A stretch of 64,000 bases of DNA from Streptomyces sp. MMG1533 (GCF_001279775.1 NZ_LGDG01000041.1:180500-244499), one strand, 5' to 3'. Positions 32,933 to 41,817 are shown, numbered from the stretch's first letter. Notes: generated by a model from the sequence alone, not told the origin. A program made the numbers and translations.

Positions 32933-34165
32933 TTACGCGAGGCTCTGCGGACCTACGCCCACCACTTCGCCGATGACGATGACCGCCGGGGGCCTGACCT
33001 CCTGCGTGCGGACCGTCTCGGCGACCGTCGCGAGGGTCGCGTCGACCCGGCGTTGCGCCGCGGTCGTGCCCTCCTGGACGAGGGCTACCGGGGTGTCCGG
33101 GGACTTGCCGTGGGCGACCAGGGTCTCGGCGATCCTGCCGATCTTGTCGACGCCCATGAGGATCACGAGCGTGCCGGTCAGCTTGGCGAGGGACGGCCAG
33201 TCGACCAGGGAGCGCTCGTCGTCAGGGGCGACATGGCCGCTGACCACAGTGAACTCGTGGGCGACCCCGCGGTGCGTGACCGGAATGCCGGCCGCGCCCG
33301 GGACCGAGATCGAGCTGGAGATGCCGGGGACGACGGTGCAGGGGATGCCGGCCTCGGCGAGGGCCTGGAGCTCCTCCATGCCACGGCCGAAGACGTACGG
33401 GTCGCCGCCCTTCAGCCGTACGACCGACTTGCCCTGCTTGGCGTGCTCGATCAGGGCGTTGTTGATGGCCTCCTGGGCCATGAAACGGCCGTACGGGATC
33501 TTCGCCGCGTCGATCACCTCGACCTGCGGGGGAAGTTCGGCGAGGAGGTCGCGCGGACCGAGGCGGTCGGCGATGACGACGTCGGCCTCGGCGAGGAGAC
33601 GGCGGCCGCGGACCGTGATCAGGTCCGGGTCGCCGGGGCCGCCACCGACGAGGGCGACGCCGGTGGTGCGGGAGCGGTGGTGGGGAGCGACGAGGGTGCC
33701 GTCGCGCAGGCCCTCGACGACCGCGTCGCGGATGGCGGCGGTGTGGCGGGGGTCTCGACCCTTGGCGTTCGTGGTGAGCACGGCCACGGTGACGCCCTCG
33801 CTGGTGCCGGTCGCCGGGGTCCAGGCGGTCGCCGCGTCGGCGTCGTCGGAGCGGACGCACCACACGCGGTGCGTCTCCGCCTCGGCGGAGGCGTGTGTGT
33901 TCGCCTCCGGGTCGCTGGTGGCGATCAGGGCGTACCAGGCGTCGGCGAGGTCGCCTTCGGCGTACGGGCGCTTCGTCCAGGTGATCTCGCCCGCGTCCGC
34001 CATCGCCTCGACCGAGGGAGTCGCCTCGGGGGACACGAGGTGGACGTCGGCACCTGCCGCGATCAGTGCCGGGAGGCGGCGCTGGGCGACCTGGCCGCCG
34101 CCGAGGACGACGACCCTGCGGCCGGTCAGGCGAAGGCCTACGGGGTAGGCGGGGTGTTCGGCCAT
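32933..34165 (-). CDS. cobA: Uroporphyrinogen-III C-methyltransferase fused to precorrin-2 dehydrogenase (CysG-like)
   Basis: The 410-residue protein has two parts. The N-terminal Rossmann domain (VVVLGGGQVAQRRLPALIAAG) is a precorrin-2 dehydrogenase/sirohydrochlorin ferrochelatase-like module. The C-terminal half is the SAM-dependent methyltransferase, with VALVGGGPGDPDLITVRG near residue 165, VVRLKGGDPYVFGRGMEE and VVPGISSSISVPGAAGIPVTHRG. Together they can convert uroporphyrinogen III to sirohydrochlorin/precorrin-2, the branch point to siroheme and cobalamin. It is shorter than E. coli CysG (about 457). ATG 34165 has GGAG upstream. It lies directly after the BluB-CobT gene. Confidence 0.9.
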   Translation of the reverse strand: MAEHPAYPVGLRLTGRRVVVLGGGQVAQRRLPALIAAGADVHLVSPEATPSVEAMADAGEITWTKRPYAEGDLADAWYALIATSDPEANTHASAEAETHRVWCVRSDDADAATAWTPATGTSEGVTVAVLTTNAKGRDPRHTAAIRDAVVEGLRDGTLVAPHHRSRTTGVALVGGGPGDPDLITVRGRRLLAEADVVIADRLGPRDLLAELPPQVEVIDAAKIPYGRFMAQEAINNALIEHAKQGKSVVRLKGGDPYVFGRGMEELQALAEAGIPCTVVPGISSSISVPGAAGIPVTHRGVAHEFTVVSGHVAPDDERSLVDWPSLAKLTGTLVILMGVDKIGRIAETLVAHGKSPDTPVALVQEGTTAAQRRVDATLATVAETVRTQEVRPPAVIVIGEVVGVGPQSLA

Positions 34166-34279
34166 GAGGGTGCGGCTCCTCGGTGCGGTGCGGTGGCCCT
34201 GACGTGCGGATTTTAAAGGGCAGGGGGGTATGACGGCTCAGGTGGTCCAGTGACTGGGCACGTCGCCGTCTGCGGGTGC

Positions 34280-34330
34280 GTGGTCCGTGCCCACCCGTTC
34301 CGCCATGCGGAACGACTGCCCACGGACCAC
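34280..34330. other. Two-level hairpin between the BluB-CobT and CysG-like genes
   Basis: An outer 10-bp stem (GTGGTCCGTG 34280-34289 with CACGGACCAC 34321-34330) encloses an inner perfect 7-bp stem (GTTCCGC 34297-34303 with GCGGAAC 34307-34313). It lies just beyond the stop of the BluB-CobT gene at 34337 and is a terminator or an RNA element upstream of the CysG-like gene. Confidence 0.6.
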
Positions 34331-34336
34331 GGAGGC

Positions 34337-37300
34337 CTACTTCTCAGTTACCCCTGCGGAGTCGAAGGTCGCCACCTCGTGCATCGCTCTCGCCGTGCTC
34401 TGCACCAGCGGGAGCGCCAGCAGCGCGCCCGTGCCCTCGCCCAAGCGCAGGTCCAGGTCGACCAGGGGGCGCAGGCCCAGCTTGTTCAACGCGGCCACGT
34501 GGCCGGGCTCGGCACTGCGGTGGCCGGCGATGCAGGCCGCGAGGACCTCGGGGGCGATGGCCCGGGCCACCAGGGCGGCGGCGCCGGCGCTGACGCCGTC
34601 CAGGATCACCGGCGTACGGAGGGAGGCGCCGCCGAGGAGCAGGCCGACGATGGCGGCGTGTTCGAAGCCGCCGATCGCGGCGAGGACGCCGATGGGGTCG
34701 GCCGGGTCCGGCTGGTGGAGTTCGATGGCACGGCGGACGACCTCGGTCTTGCGGGCGAGGGTCTCGTCGTTGATGCCGGTGCCGCGGCCCGTCACGTCGG
34801 CCGGGTCCGTGTCGGTGAAGACCGAGATCAGGGCCGCCGAAGCGGTCGTGTTGGCGATGCCCATCTCGCCCGTCAACAGGGCCTTGTTGCCGGCCGCCAC
34901 CAGGTCGCGGGCCGTGTCGATGCCCACCTCGATGGCCTGCTTGGCCTCCTCGCGGGTCATCGCGGGGCCGGTGGTCATGTCGGACGTGCCCGCGCGGACC
35001 TTGCGGGGCAGCAGACCGGGGGTCGCGGGGAGATCGGCCGCCACGCCCACGTCGACGACGCAGACCTCGGCGCCCACCTGGGCGGCGAAGGCGTTGCAGA
35101 CCGCGCCGCCACCGAGGAAGTTGGCGACCATCTGGGCCGTTACCTCCTGCGGCCAGGGGGTGACGCCCTGCGCGTGGACGCCGTGGTCACCCGCGAAGAT
35201 CGCCACGGCCGCGGGTTCCGGGATCGGCGGCGGGCACTGACGGGACAGACCGGAGAGCTGTGCGGAGATGATCTCCAGCATGCCGAGCGCGCCGGCCGGC
35301 TTCGTCATCCGCTTCTGCCGCTCCCACGCCTCGCCGAGCGCCTTGGCGTCCAGCGGGCGGATCTGCGCGACGGTCTCGCCGAGCAGGTCGTGCGGCTCCT
35401 CGCCGGGCAGCGCGCGGCGGCCGTACATCTCCTCGTGGACGACCCACGACAGCGGGCGGCGCTTGGACCAGCCGGCCTGCATCAGCTCGGGCTCGTCCGG
35501 GAACTCGTCGACATAGCCCACGCAGAGGTACGCGATGACCTCGAGGTGCTCGGGCAGGCCGAGGGCGCGGACCATCTCGCGCTCGTCGAAGAAGCTGACC
35601 CAGCCGACGCCGAGGCCCTCGGCGCGGGCGGCGAGCCAGAGGTTCTCTACCGCGAGCGCGGCGGAGTACGGGGCCATCTGCGGCTGGGTGTGCCGGCCGA
35701 GGGTGTGGCGGCCGCCGCGGGTCGGGTCGGCGGTGACGACGATGTTCACCGGGGTGTCGAGGATCGCCTCGATCTTCAGTTCCTTGAACTGCTTCGCCCG
35801 GCCCTTGGGGAGGGACTTCGCGTAGGCGTCCCGCTGGCGCATGGCCAGTTCGTGCATGCCGCTGCGGGTCTCCGCCGAGCGGATGACGACGAAGTCCCAG
35901 GGCTGCGAGTGGCCGACGGAGGGAGCGGTGTGGGCCGCCTCCAGGACGCGGAGCAGCACTTCGTGCGGGATCGGGTCGCTGCGGAAGCCGTTGCGGATGT
36001 CGCGGCGCTCACGCATGACCTTGAGGACGGCCTCGCGCTCGGCGTCTTCGTAGGCGGGCGCGGCCGGGCCGGTGGACTGTCGTACGTCTTCCACTGGCGC
36101 GGTGCTCATCTCTTCCTGGTCCTGCCGGTCCTGCTGATTCTGCCGGTCCTGCCGGTCCTGCCGGTCGTCCTGGTCGGCGGCCCTGGTGTCCAGGTCCTCC
36201 GCGTGCTGTACGAGTGCGGGGTCGCCCTCGCGGGGGGCGGGGACCGCCGCGACGGGTTCCGGGGCCTGCGGGTCCTCCGGAGGGAGCGTCATGGCGTGCG
36301 GGGGTGTCGGCGCCAGGTGCGGAGTGGTCGGCACCGAACCCTCGACCTGGACGAACTGGCCCAGGGGCTGGTCGACGTGGGGCTCCGGTGCCGGAGCCAT
36401 GGTGTCGGGCGCCTCGAACCGGGGCTGCGCCTCGGGGAGTTCGGCTGCCGTCGCGACCGGGTCCGCGGTGCCCTCGTGCGCGAGGGACGCGTCCGGGACG
36501 AGTTGCGGGCCCTGCACGTCCTGGACGGGCTGGGCGTCCGCGAGGGGCACCTGGCTCTGCTCCGGCGCGGCCTGGTCGGCTGCGGCGTACTGGGGAGACG
36601 GCTCGGGGGTCACGGCTGCGGGGACCTCTTCGACGGGCGCCGTCGAGCCGTCCACGTGCTGCGGGGCCTGCGCGGCCTCCGCAGCGGCCGGGAAGGGTAC
36701 GGCTTCGGGTGCGGTCTGCGCGTGCTCGACGACCTGGGCCTCGGAAGGCAGCGGCTGTACGGCGTCCTGAGTTGCGGCTTCGGGAAAGGGCACGGTGTTC
36801 TGACCTGCGGCTTCGGGATAGGGCACGGCGCCCTGACCTGCGGCTTCGGGAAATTGTGCCGCGTTCGCGAAGGCGTCGGGGGCCGGAATCTGCGCGGCGT
36901 CCAGGGAGGTGTCGGCTCCAGCGGTCCCGGGCTCCGCGGTGGCGGGTTGCCCGGTGGCGGTCTCGAAGCCCGGCGCGATGTCAGGGGCGACGGCCTCGGA
37001 CACCGGTGCGATCTCGGACGCGGGGTCGGCCTCGGCGATGTGCACTGCCTCCGGCCCCTCCACGGCGTCGGGAGCGGGAGCGGCTTCCAGGACCGGCTCG
37101 GACTCCACGGCGAGGTCGGCTGCCGGTGGCTGCCCGGCGTCGGTGACCAGGTCGTGGCCGGCCTCGGCAAGGGCGTCGACGCCCTGCTCCTGGCCGGCGT
37201 CGGCAACAGAGGAGACTCCCTCGGTCTGTCCACCGTCCACGGCGAGCGCTGCCGCCTGCTCGGGCTCGGCCGCCGCCACGGCGCCGGCGGCCTCGTCCTG

Positions 37301-38485
37301 TACGACGCCCAGTGCCTGCCCCTCGTCCGCAAGCGGGGCGGTCACCGGAACCTGCTCCGCGTCGGGCACCTGGACGGTCTCCGGCATCTGCTCGGCATCC
37401 AGAGCGTGCGTCTCCGCGGAAAACTGCGGGACGTCACCGTCGAACCCGGCCTCGCCACCGGGCGCGACCGCGCCACCCTGCGGAGCCTCCTCGGCGTAAC
37501 CGCCCTCCTGGACCTCAGCAGTCAGCGCGTGGACCTCAGCAGTCGGTGCGCCGAGTCCGCCGGGGTCCGGGACCGGCGGAGCCTGCGCGAACCCGGCGTC
37601 CTGACCGTCGGAAGCCTGCGCCATCGCGTCTCCCTGAGCATCCGCCTGCGCGAACCCGGCGTCCTGGTCGTCCGGGACCTGAGCGACCGCACCGTTCTGA
37701 CTCTCCTGAGCCTGAGCGACTGCGTCGCCCTGCCCCTCCGCCGGCTCCGCAGGCTCCGCGGCCTCCGCGCCGAACCCGTCGCCCACCGTCTGGGCAGGCT
37801 CCGACGCAGGCACGGTGTCCTCGGCCTGCGGAGCCGTCGCCGTGCCGGCCTCCGTTGCGAGACGGGTCACCGCGGCCTGGGCCGCACCCACCGGCTCGGC
37901 TTCCTGGACGGGCGCCGGGACAACCGTTTCGGCAGCCGCCGCCTCGGGGCTCACCGGTGCCTGGACCGCGCCCTGGACAGGGGCCGCGCCCCAGGGTGTC
38001 GCGCCCTGGGGCGACATCTCCCGGAGCTGCTGGGGGGCGTCGAGGTACTCGACGCCGGTCGCGGGCAGGCCGGACTGCCGTACCGGTGCGCCTACGGCGC
38101 CGCGGTCGGCGAGGGAGCGGACCGGGCTCGCGGAGGTGTCGGGGATGGGCGGGCCGAGGTGCAGGGGGCGGCGCGGCGCAACCGGCATCGACTGCGGCCC
38201 GGAATCGGGCAGGCGGACGCCGCCCAGGTCGACCGAGCCGCTGTCCCGGCCGGACATCTCGTGCGGGCCGGGCTCGTGCACGGTCTCGACGACCGGCTCC
38301 GGCGGGGGCGGGGCGACCTCGTTGCCCCAAGCGCCCTGGGCGCCCGGCAGCAGCAACAGGTCTTCGTCCTCGGCAGTGGTCTCGGAGAGGTAGGTGTACG
38401 CACCGTGCGCAGGGGCGCCCGGCTGCTCCACCATGCCTGCGTTCTCCGGCAGTCCCTCGCCCGGGACCTGGCCGGTGTCGGTCAT
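34337..38485 (-). CDS. cobT: BluB-CobT fusion with a giant low-complexity N-terminal region
   Basis: The 1382-residue protein has three parts. Residues about 1-790 are a Pro/Ala/Glu/Gln/Val-rich, probably disordered region with internal repeats. Residues about 810-1030 are a nitroreductase-like BluB domain (5,6-dimethylbenzimidazole synthase): RERRDIRNGFRSDPIP, EAAHTAPSVGHSQPWDFVVI and GVGWVSFFDEREMVRALGLP. Residues about 1040-1382 are CobT, nicotinate-nucleotide:DMB phosphoribosyltransferase: IFAGDHGVHAQGVTPWPQEVT, GEMGIANTTASAAL, IGGFEHAAIVGLLLGGA. The fused enzyme could make DMB from FMNH2 and activate it for the cobalamin lower ligand. ATG 38485 has GAGGGG upstream. An internal ATG at 36109 (residue 793) has AGGAAGAG upstream and could give a short BluB-CobT form. 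Confidence 0.88.
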   Translation of the reverse strand: MTDTGQVPGEGLPENAGMVEQPGAPAHGAYTYLSETTAEDEDLLLLPGAQGAWGNEVAPPPPEPVVETVHEPGPHEMSGRDSGSVDLGGVRLPDSGPQSMPVAPRRPLHLGPPIPDTSASPVRSLADRGAVGAPVRQSGLPATGVEYLDAPQQLREMSPQGATPWGAAPVQGAVQAPVSPEAAAAETVVPAPVQEAEPVGAAQAAVTRLATEAGTATAPQAEDTVPASEPAQTVGDGFGAEAAEPAEPAEGQGDAVAQAQESQNGAVAQVPDDQDAGFAQADAQGDAMAQASDGQDAGFAQAPPVPDPGGLGAPTAEVHALTAEVQEGGYAEEAPQGGAVAPGGEAGFDGDVPQFSAETHALDAEQMPETVQVPDAEQVPVTAPLADEGQALGVVQDEAAGAVAAAEPEQAAALAVDGGQTEGVSSVADAGQEQGVDALAEAGHDLVTDAGQPPAADLAVESEPVLEAAPAPDAVEGPEAVHIAEADPASEIAPVSEAVAPDIAPGFETATGQPATAEPGTAGADTSLDAAQIPAPDAFANAAQFPEAAGQGAVPYPEAAGQNTVPFPEAATQDAVQPLPSEAQVVEHAQTAPEAVPFPAAAEAAQAPQHVDGSTAPVEEVPAAVTPEPSPQYAAADQAAPEQSQVPLADAQPVQDVQGPQLVPDASLAHEGTADPVATAAELPEAQPRFEAPDTMAPAPEPHVDQPLGQFVQVEGSVPTTPHLAPTPPHAMTLPPEDPQAPEPVAAVPAPREGDPALVQHAEDLDTRAADQDDRQDRQDRQNQQDRQDQEEMSTAPVEDVRQSTGPAAPAYEDAEREAVLKVMRERRDIRNGFRSDPIPHEVLLRVLEAAHTAPSVGHSQPWDFVVIRSAETRSGMHELAMRQRDAYAKSLPKGRAKQFKELKIEAILDTPVNIVVTADPTRGGRHTLGRHTQPQMAPYSAALAVENLWLAARAEGLGVGWVSFFDEREMVRALGLPEHLEVIAYLCVGYVDEFPDEPELMQAGWSKRRPLSWVVHEEMYGRRALPGEEPHDLLGETVAQIRPLDAKALGEAWERQKRMTKPAGALGMLEIISAQLSGLSRQCPPPIPEPAAVAIFAGDHGVHAQGVTPWPQEVTAQMVANFLGGGAVCNAFAAQVGAEVCVVDVGVAADLPATPGLLPRKVRAGTSDMTTGPAMTREEAKQAIEVGIDTARDLVAAGNKALLTGEMGIANTTASAALISVFTDTDPADVTGRGTGINDETLARKTEVVRRAIELHQPDPADPIGVLAAIGGFEHAAIVGLLLGGASLRTPVILDGVSAGAAALVARAIAPEVLAACIAGHRSAEPGHVAALNKLGLRPLVDLDLRLGEGTGALLALPLVQSTARAMHEVATFDSAGVTEK
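36113..36174. repeat. 9-bp tandem repeat just before the internal BluB start
   Basis: CTGCCGGTC is repeated in tandem with a few variants (36122-36130, 36040-66 block and neighbours), encoding a (QDR)-like acidic/basic stretch immediately N-terminal to residue 793 of the CobT fusion. Confidence 0.75.
36768..36866. repeat. Three 33-bp tandem repeats inside the CobT N-terminal region
   Basis: Units at 36768-36800, 36801-36833 and 36834-36866 share TGCGGCTTCGGG and encode successive 11-residue units of the type VP(F/Y)PEAAGQ. They keep the frame, so they are an expanded protein repeat rather than damage. Confidence 0.85.
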
Positions 38486-38864
38486 GCGTAACCCCTCGCC
38501 CATCGGTTAGTGCTTCTTCGGCCGGCTCACCCGGAACGGCGCACCGACCGCCCCGCAGTGAACAACGAGCGCGCGTGCCCAGCGGCACGAACGACCCGTC
38601 GCCAAAAGACGACAAAGCCATTAACTGGCATTGTCGCGGCCGTTGCTCCGTCGCGACAGCTTCACCCGCGACGGCCCGCTGTGGACTGCGCCACGTTGCG
38701 CGTCCTCCGGTTCTGCCGTACCACACGCGCCCCAAAAGGGGCGCGTTTTCCGGACATTGACCAACGAAGCGCCGGACATCCGAGTGCGGTACAACGATCG
38801 GCCAGCCTACCGCGAGCAGTACGACAACAGGATCACGGGGACGGGATCCGGGATGGGACCGGAG
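38486..38864. other. Gene-free spacer between the CobL and CobT genes
   Basis: The stretch of about 380 bp contains no open frame with a ribosome site. Besides the hairpin at 38725-38746 I see no conserved RNA element; in particular I could not find the cobalamin-riboswitch core. Confidence 0.5.
38725..38749. terminator. Hairpin with AAAA loop and T tract between cobL and cobT
   Basis: A 9-bp perfect stem ACGCGCCCC/GGGGCGCGT (38725-38733 with 38738-38746) has an AAAA loop and is followed by TTTCC on the plus strand. It lies downstream of the minus-strand cobL, so it could terminate that transcript, even though the T tract is on the other strand. Confidence 0.5.
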
Positions 38865-40085
38865 TCAGGCCGTACGGTCCGGCAGCAGGCCGCTGAGCAG
38901 GAACGCGACGCTCCGCTCGGTCTCCGTCCAGGCCCGCGTGTCGAGTTCGACGGACTGAACGAGGGCGCACTCCACCTGGTAGCCGTGCTCGGTCAGGCCG
39001 CGGCCGACGAGTTCGGCCGCGTCGCGGGTCGCCGCGTGCGTCACGATGCGCTGCGGACGGCGGTCGGCCACGGCCGAGACCACGGCCGCTCCCCCGCCGC
39101 CGACGCGGACGACGTCCGGTTCGGGCAGGTTCTCCAGGACGTGCGGTGCGGTGCCGCGCACGATCTGCAGCTGCACCCCGAAGCCGCGTGCGGCGGCCTC
39201 GGTGCGAGCGCACGCCTCCAGGTCCCGGTCGACGGCGATGACGGCCGCCCCGGCCCGTGCCGCCTCGGTGGCGAAGGCGCCGCTGCCGCAGCCGATGTCC
39301 CACACGAGGTCACCGACGCGCGGTCCGAGCCGGGCGAGTTGGGCTGCGCGGAGCAGTTCCCCCTCGCCTTCGCCCAGATCACCGCCGTACGCCTCGGCGG
39401 GCAGCGCCCAGCCGCGCGGTGCGGTGCCCGGTGCGCGTCCGGCGATCCAGCCGCCCTCCTCCTTCGCGACACCGGGTGCGACGGATCCACCGATGACGAT
39501 GACCAGGTTCGGGTCGCGCCAGGTGTGGTCGGCGGCCTTGTCGGAGGTGACGACGGTGACCTGCTCGCGATCGGTGCCGAGCTCCTCGCAGATGACGAAG
39601 GTCCGGTGGACGCCTTCGAGGAGGAGGCCGAGTTCGGCGGGGCCCGCGCCGGGCGAGGTGAGGACGGCGACCTTGGTGTGGGCGCGGCACACATTGACCG
39701 CGCGGCGCAGGGTGCGCCGGTGTGCGACGACCACCTGAGCGTCGTCCCAGGGCATGCCGGCGCGGGCGAAGGCGGTGGCTACGGAGGAGACACCGGGAAC
39801 GACCTCCACCTCCAGGCCGAACTCGGGGGCGCGCAGCGTGCGTACGACTCCGAAGAAGCCGGGGTCGCCGTCGGCGAGCACCACCGCGCTGCCGCGGTGG
39901 CCGGCGATACGGCGGGCGGCGAGGGCGACGCTGCCGAGGCGGATGCGCTCGGCGCCGGGTGGCACCTGGGGGAGCGCCAGGTGGTGGGCGGCACCGGCCA
40001 CGAGCGTGGCGGCGCCGAGGGCGGAGCGCGCCGCGGCGGTCAGCGGCGAGCCGTCCCAGCCGATCACCGTGACCCGGTCGGCCAT
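38865..40085 (-). CDS. cobL: Precorrin-6Y C5,15-methyltransferase (decarboxylating)
   Basis: The 406-residue bifunctional CbiE-CbiT (CobL) protein. The N-terminal half (about 1-200) is the CbiE-type corrin methyltransferase (VTVIGWDGSPL, VLADGDPGFFGVVRTL, VVPGVSSVATAFARAGMPWDD). The C-terminal half (about 205-400) is the CbiT-type Rossmann methyltransferase (LVWDIGCGSGAFATEAARAGAAV, then IAVDRD). It methylates C5 and C15 and removes the acetate side chain in aerobic-type or mixed cobalamin synthesis. The start ATG 40085 is used. It is the first of three co-directional tetrapyrrole genes, with a 380-bp gap before the CobT fusion. Confidence 0.92.
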   Translation of the reverse strand: MADRVTVIGWDGSPLTAAARSALGAATLVAGAAHHLALPQVPPGAERIRLGSVALAARRIAGHRGSAVVLADGDPGFFGVVRTLRAPEFGLEVEVVPGVSSVATAFARAGMPWDDAQVVVAHRRTLRRAVNVCRAHTKVAVLTSPGAGPAELGLLLEGVHRTFVICEELGTDREQVTVVTSDKAADHTWRDPNLVIVIGGSVAPGVAKEEGGWIAGRAPGTAPRGWALPAEAYGGDLGEGEGELLRAAQLARLGPRVGDLVWDIGCGSGAFATEAARAGAAVIAVDRDLEACARTEAAARGFGVQLQIVRGTAPHVLENLPEPDVVRVGGGGAAVVSAVADRRPQRIVTHAATRDAAELVGRGLTEHGYQVECALVQSVELDTRAWTETERSVAFLLSGLLPDRTA

Positions 40086-40187
40086 CGTCTCTCAGTCTCC
40101 AGGGGGTTTGCGCAGGTTGTCAGGGGCCCGGATGCCGGGCTCCGTGAGGGTACCTGGTGGAGGCGACCGAGCCGGTGGCCACCTCGT

Positions 40188-40826
40188 TCAGTTCCAGTCC
40201 GAGAACGACGTGAAACCGCCGGAGTCGGCAAGCTGCTCGCCCGCGCCGTCGAGGTCCTCCGGGAGCAGGCTCCACACGATGAAGTCGGTGCGGAGGTCTG
40301 CCCAGGTGCCGTCCTCGGTACGGACGTGCGCTATGCAGGCGTTGCGCAGGACGCCCTCGCTGATACAGCCGATCTTCTGGGCGACCTGCTGGGAGGCGGT
40401 GTTGTCGGCCGCCGTGCGCAGCTCTATGCGTTCGAGTTTCCGGTCGCGCAGGAGCCACTGGGCGGTGGCCAGGGCGGCCTCCGAGGCGTACCCCTCGCCA
40501 CGGGCCCAGGGGGCGATGATGTACGACAGTTCGGTGGACCTGATGTGCCAGTTCGTCCTGGCGAGCTGGACTATGCCGACCAGGCGCTGGGTGAGGAACT
40601 CGGTGACGGCGAGGTCGAGGCCGCGGCCCGCCTGGCGTTCGGTGGGCGCGTACTCGGTGATCCAGGTATGGGCCCGCTCCTCGGTGTAGGGCTGGGGCAC
40701 GTCGGTCCAGGCCGCGACCTGCTCGTCGTTCATCATCTCGGCCAGGGCAGGCACGTCGTCCTCGTCGAGGGGACGCAGCACCAACCGCTCCGTGCTGATG
40801 GAGATGTTGGGGAAGGTGCCAGTCAT
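40188..40826 (-). CDS. GNAT N-acetyltransferase (RimJ/RimL type)
   Basis: The 212-residue protein begins with ISTERLVLRPLDEDDVPALAEM, typical of the RimJ/RimL branch, and has IIAPWARGEGYASEAALATAQW (acetyl-CoA pyrophosphate loop) and TAADNTASQQVAQKIGCISEG (motif B). It probably acetylates the N-terminus of a ribosomal or other protein, but the substrate cannot be deduced. ATG 40826 has GGAGCGG upstream. It lies between cobL and the metQ-like gene in the same direction, without an obvious link to either. Confidence 0.85.
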   Translation of the reverse strand: MTGTFPNISISTERLVLRPLDEDDVPALAEMMNDEQVAAWTDVPQPYTEERAHTWITEYAPTERQAGRGLDLAVTEFLTQRLVGIVQLARTNWHIRSTELSYIIAPWARGEGYASEAALATAQWLLRDRKLERIELRTAADNTASQQVAQKIGCISEGVLRNACIAHVRTEDGTWADLRTDFIVWSLLPEDLDGAGEQLADSGGFTSFSDWN

Positions 40827-40989
40827 GCGCCGCTCCGTAACCGTCGGGAAACCTTCAGCCTGCTGAACTGCCCAGCATGCAGCATGTGAGCACCGAACCG
40901 CACGACGGGGTCCTCCCCCACTGTGCAGGAGTGGACCCCGTCCGTGGCGATACGCCGTATACGCCCCGTCAGTCGGAACTGACAGTCCT

Positions 40990-41817
40990 TCAGAAGGACG
41001 GGAGCACGGACCCGGCGTACTCGTCCTCGATGAACTTCTTGACCTCGGCGGAGGTGAGGAGCCCCGCGAGCTTCTTCACGCGCGGGTCGTCCTCGTTGCC
41101 CTTCTTGACGGCGAGGAAGTTGCCGTAGGGGTTGTTCTTCGCGGACTCCAGGACGAGGGCGTCCTCGGCGGGCTTGAGGTCGGCCTCGATGGCGTAGTTG
41201 CCGTTGATGACGGCCGCGTCGACGTCGTCCAGGGAGCGCGGGGTCTGGGCCGCCTCCAGCTCCTTGAACGTGAGGTTCTTCGGGTTCTTGGCGATGTCCG
41301 AGGGGGTGGCCTCGTTGCCCACGCCGTCCTTGAGCGTGATGATCCCGTTGGCGTCGAGCAGCTTGAGCGCCCGGGCCTCGTTGACCGTGTCGTTCGGGAC
41401 GGCGACGGTGGCACCGCTCTTCAGGGCTTCGACGCTCTTGACCTTGTGGGAGTAGAGGCCGAGCGGCTCCAGGTGGACCGTGACGACGGGCACGATGTCC
41501 GTGCCGTTCTTCTTGTTGAAGTCGTCGAGATACGGCTTGTTCTGGAAGTAGTTGGCGTCCACCGAGCCGTCTTCGGTCGCGGGGTTCTGCGTCGTGTAGT
41601 CGGTGAACTCCTTGACCTCCAGGTCGAGTCCCGCCTTCTTCGCCAGGTTGTCCTTGACGTAGTCGAGGATCTCGCCGTGCGGGGTCGGGCTCGCGGCGAC
41701 GACCAGCGGTCCGCTGGTGTCGGAGGCGGAGTCCTGGTCCGAGCCGCATGCGGTGAGCCCGAGGGTGAGGGCTCCGGCGGCGAGGACGGCGGTGGTGATT
41801 TTGGTGGTGTTACGCAC
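40990..41817 (-). CDS. metQ: Methionine ABC importer substrate-binding lipoprotein (NlpA/MetQ family)
   Basis: The 275-residue exported lipoprotein has a signal peptide with lipobox LTAC (Cys near residue 24), then PLVVAASPTPHGEILDYVK, YFQNKPYLDDFNKKNGTDI, VPVVTVHLEPLGLYSHK, VAVPNDTVNEARALKLLD and a C-terminal SAEVKKFIEDEYAGSV, all hallmark blocks of the NlpA/MetQ family (L- or D-methionine binding). The start is GTG 41817, with AAGG about nine bases upstream. It is the last gene of the metN-metI-metQ operon, 75 bp after metI. Confidence 0.92.
   Translation of the reverse strand: MRNTTKITTAVLAAGALTLGLTACGSDQDSASDTSGPLVVAASPTPHGEILDYVKDNLAKKAGLDLEVKEFTDYTTQNPATEDGSVDANYFQNKPYLDDFNKKNGTDIVPVVTVHLEPLGLYSHKVKSVEALKSGATVAVPNDTVNEARALKLLDANGIITLKDGVGNEATPSDIAKNPKNLTFKELEAAQTPRSLDDVDAAVINGNYAIEADLKPAEDALVLESAKNNPYGNFLAVKKGNEDDPRVKKLAGLLTSAEVKKFIEDEYAGSVLPSF

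Noticed and set aside
34250..38491. A very long plus-strand open frame (more than 1400 codons) over the CobT fusion
   Set aside because: It is the antisense of the real gene, a by-product of GC-rich third positions. It has no family features, no ribosome site, and the minus strand encodes recognisable BluB and CobT domains.
38486..38864. Cobalamin riboswitch between the cobL and cobT genes
   Set aside because: The conserved B12-box core was not found by eye on the minus strand; only a simple hairpin is present. A covariance-model search would be decisive.
40985..40999. GTCCTT-CAG-AAGGAC hairpin over the metQ stop codon
   Set aside because: A six-base stem within the coding end; too weak to call a terminator.
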